Program-made: the position numbers and the translations under genes | Origin: Candidatus Treponema merdequi | GTDB lineage: Bacteria; Spirochaetota; Spirochaetia; Treponematales; Treponemataceae | Reading direction: 5' to 3' | DNA length: 64,000 bases | Assembly: GCA_018064525.1 (NCBI GenBank) | Contig: JAGHVB010000034.1 | Location: forward strand, 1 to 64,000 | In this document: piece by piece, positions 59,571 through 64,000 of the stretch | Position numbering within the stretch: the first letter of the stretch is position 1 | Layout of the letters: each line of letters opens with the position of its first letter | The notes under the pieces: model-generated | Databases searched by the model: none | What the model was told of the DNA's origin: nothing | The model's input: the letters and a program-made list of their open reading frames with translations, nothing else

Positions 59571-61589
59571 TTATATTTTATCATCATCTTCTATTTTGGT
59601 AAATAATGACTGAATCTCAAGCTTCTTTTTCTTACCCTGTAAATCCATAGGAAGTGCATCAAGATAACGCCATTTTTTCGGAATTACAATATTTTCAAAA
59701 AACTGTAGAAGATAATCATGGAAATACATATTGATGTCAAATTTTTTCCAGCCGGCAAATTTATCAGTTCCTTCCTTTGTAAACGACATGGCAGCAACAA
59801 GATACTGTCTTCTGTCACTCATCGCAAGAACACAAACATCCTTAACAAATCCCGACTGCAAAAGACGATTTTCCACTTCTATCAATGAAATGCGTTTTTC
59901 CTCAATTTTAACGATGGAATCTTTTCTTCCCATAAGAATAAAACGGCCGTCCTTATGAATATCAACCAGATCTGCTGTCTGAAAACCTTCAGGATCTTTT
60001 ATATAAGGCGATTTTATATTCAAACAGCCTTCTTCATTTTTAGTAAGGACAGCATTATCAAACGGAGTCCATTCCAGACCATTTTTACTCTGACGGTAAG
60101 CAATTCCACTTGTCTCTGTCGAACCATAAACTTCCATCGGCCAGAAACCAAATACTTTATCAGTTTTCTTGGCAACATCCGGAGTAAGAACACCTCCCGA
60201 TGCAACAATAAACGGATCAATAAGATCAAGCTTATCTTCTACTTCGTTTGTTCTTTTTAAGAAAGCCGGAACTGAAATTATCAGGTAACTTGTATCTGTC
60301 ATTTTTTCAAATTCAGTTGGAAATTCAATTCTGAATCTTCTAAAAGGAATACCAGCGGCAAAAGGAAGCATCATCGAAAAAAGAAGTCCGTAAATATGAT
60401 GATGACTTAAAGTTGCAATTGATTTTCTTTTTCCAAATTCTTCACCCCAGAGACTTAAAATAAATTCATTATCAAGTTCAAATTCTGTAAGACGCTGTAA
60501 AATTGCTTTTGGCTTTCCAGTACTTCCAGAAGTGAACATATGAATTTTTGTCTCATCAGCGATGATTTGAGGACAGTTTCTGATTTCTTCTTCAGATGGA
60601 ATTTCTGCTTTTTCAATCAGAGCAGGAATATAAAATGAACCGGCTGCATCTTTTGCATCTGTTAAAAAGATATCTTCCGGCTTACGCATTTCTTTAATAA
60701 ATTCATCAGAAATATTTGCTGTTAAGGCAATCTGTTTTTTACACTGAAGCAAAGCGACATAAGTACAGATAAAATACCAGTAGTCATTACAGTGAAGTAT
60801 ATATTTTTCTGCATCGTTCTGAGAAATAAATTTTCTTACCTTTGCGCAGTTAACAAGAAATTCTTTCCAGGTTTTATAATTTTTTTCTGACCATGTACCT
60901 TCATAACACATTACAAAGTCATCTTTTCTGCTGTCTGCATTAAATTTTGAAATCGGATAATACTGAATCATTTTTTTATTTACAAAACTCCTTATTATAA
61001 ATTCAACTGCAAAAATCAAACCCATTATACCATAAGAAATTCCGCAGTTATAGAGTGTCCATATTTTATCAGAACAGAATATCGCAGTAAAAGCAGCAGC
61101 TCCACTGTTCAGAATAAAAAATATACACCAGATATATGTTACTTTAAGACAATATTTTTCAATTCGTTTTGCATTTACGGAACCTTTTATTGATTTGTCC
61201 TGTAAAGTTGCAAAACGGAAAATAATATTCGGTTTATTAAAAAGAGTTATTCCAAAAACGAATAACATCGTCATACAAACAACAATAGGATACAGTTTTA
61301 AAAACAAAGAACTATTCGTAATAAAACATATCAGACCTGCCGCAAGTAAAAAAACTGAAGAAGCTAACGGCTTTATGCTGAATGAGAATTTTTTACTCTT
61401 TTGATTTTTTTCAGATGGAACAGAATCGGATGATGCACCTGTTGCAGATAAAAAATAAACAAGTGCTAAAAAAACAACACATAACGATACAATCCTGACT
61501 GGAAACTTATACACTACTAAAAGTGTAAATACCAGTACAGGATAAAGTACCGATATGATTGCAATGAATACCTTAAGAAAGGCTTTCAT
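59571..61589 (-). CDS. AMP-dependent ligase fused to an N-terminal membrane domain (COG4648-like)
   Basis: 672 residues. Residues 1-210 have about six membrane segments (FLKVFIAIISVLYPVLVFTL; TYIWCIFFILNSGAAAFTAI; SYGIMGLIFAVEFIIRSFV) and match the general form of the COG4648 membrane proteins of polyene clusters. From about 230 follows an ANL ligase: HMFTSGSTGKPKAILQRL, YGSTETSGIAYRQ, GRKDSIVKIEEKRISLIEVE. In other clusters these are two adjacent genes, so this is a fusion. The ligase probably loads the aryl starter acid onto the acyl carrier protein at the membrane. Confidence 0.85.
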   Translation of the reverse strand: MKAFLKVFIAIISVLYPVLVFTLLVVYKFPVRIVSLCVVFLALVYFLSATGASSDSVPSEKNQKSKKFSFSIKPLASSVFLLAAGLICFITNSSLFLKLYPIVVCMTMLFVFGITLFNKPNIIFRFATLQDKSIKGSVNAKRIEKYCLKVTYIWCIFFILNSGAAAFTAIFCSDKIWTLYNCGISYGIMGLIFAVEFIIRSFVNKKMIQYYPISKFNADSRKDDFVMCYEGTWSEKNYKTWKEFLVNCAKVRKFISQNDAEKYILHCNDYWYFICTYVALLQCKKQIALTANISDEFIKEMRKPEDIFLTDAKDAAGSFYIPALIEKAEIPSEEEIRNCPQIIADETKIHMFTSGSTGKPKAILQRLTEFELDNEFILSLWGEEFGKRKSIATLSHHHIYGLLFSMMLPFAAGIPFRRFRIEFPTEFEKMTDTSYLIISVPAFLKRTNEVEDKLDLIDPFIVASGGVLTPDVAKKTDKVFGFWPMEVYGSTETSGIAYRQSKNGLEWTPFDNAVLTKNEEGCLNIKSPYIKDPEGFQTADLVDIHKDGRFILMGRKDSIVKIEEKRISLIEVENRLLQSGFVKDVCVLAMSDRRQYLVAAMSFTKEGTDKFAGWKKFDINMYFHDYLLQFFENIVIPKKWRYLDALPMDLQGKKKKLEIQSLFTKIEDDDKI

Positions 61590-61597
61590 TTATTTAC

Positions 61598-61840
61598 TTA
61601 TTTTGAAAGTGGCTGAAGAACGTCTACAACTGCTCCAATTGTTTTTGCGCTCTTGAACATTTCTGGATCGATGTTACCGTTCATGTAAGGTTTCATTTTT
61701 ACAACGAGGTCAACAGCGTCGATTGAATCGAGATCCAAATCTTCGAAAAGTTTTGATTCAAGTGTAACACTTGATTTTTCAACTTCGAATTCACTTTCCA
61801 ATACGTCCTGAAGTTTTGCAAAGATTTCTTCTTTTGTCAT
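61598..61840 (-). CDS. Acyl carrier protein 2 of the polyene cluster
   Basis: 80 residues, ACP fold. The phosphopantetheine Ser is in DLDLDSIDAVDLVV. It is acidic and helical. AGGAG lies 7 nt before ATG. It sits between the first ACP gene (21 nt away) and the ligase gene (9 nt). Paired dissimilar ACPs are typical of aryl-polyene and flexirubin clusters, one probably for the starter and one for chain extension. Confidence 0.92.
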   Translation of the reverse strand: MTKEEIFAKLQDVLESEFEVEKSSVTLESKLFEDLDLDSIDAVDLVVKMKPYMNGNIDPEMFKSAKTIGAVVDVLQPLSK

Positions 61841-61861
61841 CTTATACTCCTAATAAAATAT

Positions 61862-62119
61862 TTATGCTCTCTCAGCAGAAATAAATTCTGCCAAGGCATT
61901 AACCGATGCGAAATGTTTTTTGCTTTCTTCATTTTCTGCAGAAAGCTTAACATTAAATTTTTTCTTGATTGCAACACCAAGCTCAAGGGCATCAATTGAA
62001 TCAAGCCCGAGACCTTCACCAAAAATCGGAGCGTCATCCTTAATATCTTCTGGTGTAACATCTTCAAGTTCAAGTGAAGAAATAATCAATTCTTTAATTT
62101 CCTGTTTTAATTCGTCCAT
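61862..62119 (-). CDS. Acyl carrier protein 1 of the polyene cluster
   Basis: 85 residues. Phosphopantetheine Ser in GLGLDSIDALELGV, preceded by DDAPIFGEG, as in ACPs of type II polyketide and aryl-polyene systems. It is the first gene of the reverse-strand operon of locus B. A perfect inverted repeat at 62143-62170 lies 24 nt upstream and separates it from the divergent methyltransferase. AAGGAC is a weak ribosome site. Confidence 0.93.
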   Translation of the reverse strand: MDELKQEIKELIISSLELEDVTPEDIKDDAPIFGEGLGLDSIDALELGVAIKKKFNVKLSAENEESKKHFASVNALAEFISAERA

Positions 62120-62142
62120 TAAAAAAGTCCTTTAATAAAAAT

Positions 62143-62170
62143 AAATGCACTAACTCTAATTAGTGCATTT
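62143..62170. promoter_or_regulatory. Perfect inverted repeat between the divergent arms of the polyene cluster
   Basis: AAATGCACTAA and TTAGTGCATTT are perfect 11-bp arms around CTCTAA. The element lies in the 85-bp space between the ACP and methyltransferase start codons, where one regulator could control both arms. No T run suggests a terminator. Confidence 0.55.
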
Positions 62171-62204
62171 GAAAAAATTATACAATTATGCTAAAGTTTT
62201 GTCT

Positions 62205-63314
62205 ATGAAAAGGAACTCAGATTTTAATATTGAAAAATTCGCAGAAGATAAGATTCACGCAGTAGATGCAAAGTTTGAAGCACAGAAAATTGCCTTTGCA
62301 CCACTTACATTTCAGGCCATAAGAGCACTTCTTGACCTTGGAATCATGCAGATTATCAATGATGCCGGAGACGACGGCATTACTGTAGAAGATATCGTTT
62401 CGAAAAGTGGAATTTCAAGCTACGGTGTCAAAGTTTTAACAGAAATGGCAATCGGAATGCACGTAATTCTCTTGAAAATCAAAAATAACAAAGAATATCT
62501 TTCACTCAGCAAGACAGGCTGGTTTTTGCTTGAAGACAATCTGACAAAAGCCAACTTCAATTTTACAAACGACATCTGTTATAAAGGTGCTTTTGACCTC
62601 GGTGAATCAGTTAAGAACGGAAAACCTGAAGGTCTTAAATATCTTTCAAAAGATGCAACAATCATTTACGAAATTCTTTCAAAATTACCGGAAAAAGAAC
62701 ACAAAAGCTGGTTCGATTTTGACCACTTTTACAGCGACATCGCCTTTCCGGAAGCACTTCCTATAGTTTATAAAGAAAAACCTGCTAAACTTTTTGACAT
62801 TGGTGGAAATACAGCAAAATGGGCAATCGCCTCATGCAAATTTGACCCTGATGTTAAAGTAACAATCATAGATCTTCCTGGACAGACAGCTGTCGCAGAA
62901 GAAAACGCAGCAAAAGCAGGATTTGCAGACCGTATTTCCACATACTCAGGAAACATCCTCGCAGATTCCACTGTATTGCCTCCTGCTCCTGATGCCGTTT
63001 GGATGAGCCAGTTCCTTGACTGTTTCTCACTCCATCAGATTACAAAGATCCTTAAAAAAGTACACGAAGTGGCAACAGACAATACAAATGTATATGTTCT
63101 TGAACCGCTTTGGGATAAACAGAAGTTCGAAGCAGAAAGCTATTCACTTCAGGCAACTTCACTTTACTTTACATGCATGGCAAACGGAAACAGCAAGATG
63201 TACCGCTATGGTGAATTAGTTGATGCAATTGAAGAAGCAGGCTTCCAGCTTAAGACAGCTCACCATAATCTTGGTTCAAACTGTTATTCGCTTCTTGTTT
63301 TCAAAAAGAAATAA
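62205..63314 (+). CDS. SAM-dependent methyltransferase, O-methyltransferase family 2-like
   Basis: 369 residues from the ATG at 62205; the track start at 62163 lies in the inverted repeat. Residues about 20-110 form the helical winged dimerisation domain (FQAIRALLDLGIMQIINDAG; VEDIVSKSGISSYGVKVLTE). The SAM domain follows: KLFDIGGNTAKWAIASCKF, VTIIDLPGQTAVAEENAAKAG and WMSQFLDCFSLHQITKIL. Related enzymes methylate the aromatic head or its ring substituents in polyene pigments. The aryl group as substrate is inferred. It is followed 9 nt later by a ketosynthase-like gene. Confidence 0.85.
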   Translation: MKRNSDFNIEKFAEDKIHAVDAKFEAQKIAFAPLTFQAIRALLDLGIMQIINDAGDDGITVEDIVSKSGISSYGVKVLTEMAIGMHVILLKIKNNKEYLSLSKTGWFLLEDNLTKANFNFTNDICYKGAFDLGESVKNGKPEGLKYLSKDATIIYEILSKLPEKEHKSWFDFDHFYSDIAFPEALPIVYKEKPAKLFDIGGNTAKWAIASCKFDPDVKVTIIDLPGQTAVAEENAAKAGFADRISTYSGNILADSTVLPPAPDAVWMSQFLDCFSLHQITKILKKVHEVATDNTNVYVLEPLWDKQKFEAESYSLQATSLYFTCMANGNSKMYRYGELVDAIEEAGFQLKTAHHNLGSNCYSLLVFKKK

Positions 63315-63323
63315 GGTTGAATT

Positions 63324-64000
63324 TTGCAGAAAAGTTTTTATATTTCAAAACCATTTCTTTACGCTCCCGGACTTGAAAATGAGTCAGACTGGCTTTTGTG
63401 GGCCGAGGGAAAAAAAGAAATATTAAATGAAAAAACTTCACCTTCTCTTTCATACACGGACCCGCTTTTCCGTCGCCGTTTAAGTCAGCTCTCAAAAATG
63501 ACGGTAGAAACAGTTCATCAGCTTGTGGAATTTTACCCGGCTGCAAAAGAATGCAAAACAGTTTTCACTTCTTTTCGTGGAGAAATCGAACGCGAATTTA
63601 AAATCAGTAAATCAATCGTAGAAGACCAGATGATTTTACCTGCAACTTTTTCACTTTCTGTTTTCAATGCACCAGTTGCACTTGCTTCGATGGCAAACAA
63701 ATTGACTGCCGGTTACAACACAGTTTTTACAACAGACGAAAATTTTAACGAATCATTAATGAGCGGAGCAGTTTCAATTCTTGCCGGTACTCTTGATAAA
63801 ATAATTTTTGTTTATGCGGATGAAATGATTCCTGCAGATTACAGAAAAGCAGCTCCACAAAACAGACCTCCGCTCTGTTTTGCCTGTATTCTTTCTTCTC
63901 AATCAATTGAAAATTTAATTTCACAGGAATATACATCAGAACAAATTCCACAAAATGTTTATGATTTTATTCGACTTCATATCAAAAAGTGCTATAATTA
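63324..64000 (+). CDS. Ketosynthase-like protein (chain-length-factor type), cut off by the window
   Basis: Missing from the ORF track because it has no stop in the window. A TTG start at 63324 with TAAGG 7 nt upstream gives QKSFYISKPFLYAPGLENES and an open frame to 64000 (225 codons). The pattern FSLSVFNAPVALASMANKLT is that of the beta-ketoacyl synthase N-terminal-like family (PF13723). There is no Cys where the catalytic residue would be, so it is a likely chain-length factor. Its catalytic partner may be one of the ketosynthases at 8.8-11.8 kb. Confidence 0.8.
   Translation, partial: MQKSFYISKPFLYAPGLENESDWLLWAEGKKEILNEKTSPSLSYTDPLFRRRLSQLSKMTVETVHQLVEFYPAAKECKTVFTSFRGEIEREFKISKSIVEDQMILPATFSLSVFNAPVALASMANKLTAGYNTVFTTDENFNESLMSGAVSILAGTLDKIIFVYADEMIPADYRKAAPQNRPPLCFACILSSQSIENLISQEYTSEQIPQNVYDFIRLHIKKCYN

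Overview
The window looks like chromosome of a host-associated, fibre- or glycan-using spirochete, probably a Treponema. The DNA is AT-rich. PheT is of the short archaeal type that spirochetes carry, many lipoproteins have short signal peptides, a BspA-like surface lipoprotein is present, and there is a GH5 cellulase and a 2-keto-3-deoxygluconate kinase. The genus is inferred from gene content, not from a marker gene. I saw no rRNA, tRNA, CRISPR array, prophage or intact insertion sequence.

Layout. 0-7 kb: a cut-off MarR regulator with a palindromic operator, an alpha-L-fucosidase relic, two secreted SH3 proteins each preceded by the same structured 70-nt element, a dicarboxylate/amino-acid symporter, and a decayed copy of a peptide/regulator locus. 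7-12 kb: pheT, then a ketosynthase-dehydratase-ketosynthase operon. 12-20 kb: pyrBI, a three-repeat BspA-like lipoprotein, two double-glycine-leader peptides divergent from a membrane-anchored SARP-like regulator, pyrC and a TSUP transporter. 20-32 kb: lipoproteins, the SRP RNA, hisG-hisB, an Rpn-type nuclease, an rsmE-to-rsmG operon, an HD-GYP protein and an M29 aminopeptidase. 31-43 kb: an ABC ATPase, a DMT exporter, a NifX-like protein, a TPP-riboswitch thiamine salvage operon (thiM, fused thiED), a LuxR-type regulator, ettA, two micro-ORFs, an acyl-CoA ligase and mtnN. 43-54 kb: a candidate sRNA, pepF, GH5, kdgK, proB/proA, a purine permease, an O-methyltransferase and lspA. 54-64 kb: a pigment-type type II polyketide cluster.

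The most coherent system is an aryl-polyene/flexirubin-like pathway in two pieces. Locus B (54.3-64 kb, running off the window) has two acyl carrier proteins, an AMP-ligase fused to a membrane domain, a FabZ-like dehydratase, a GT2 glycosyltransferase, an LpxL-like acyltransferase, a LolA-like protein, an MMPL/RND exporter, a methyltransferase and a chain-length-factor-like ketosynthase. Locus A (8.8-11.8 kb) supplies two catalytic ketosynthases and a second hotdog dehydratase. A dedicated ketoreductase and the starter-unit enzyme are not visible.

A second system is a putative secreted-peptide locus (15.8-17.7 kb): two double-glycine-leader peptides, a divergent membrane SARP-like regulator, and between them five AGCACA direct repeats spaced close to one helical turn. 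A paralogous copy at 5.85-6.33 kb survives only as two fused fragments.

Expression signals are unusual. At least nine genes have a -10-like hexamer 6-8 nt before ATG and no Shine-Dalgarno, which suggests leaderless mRNAs. Several terminator-like hairpins sit right against the next gene's ribosome binding site. All counts and alignments here were made by eye.
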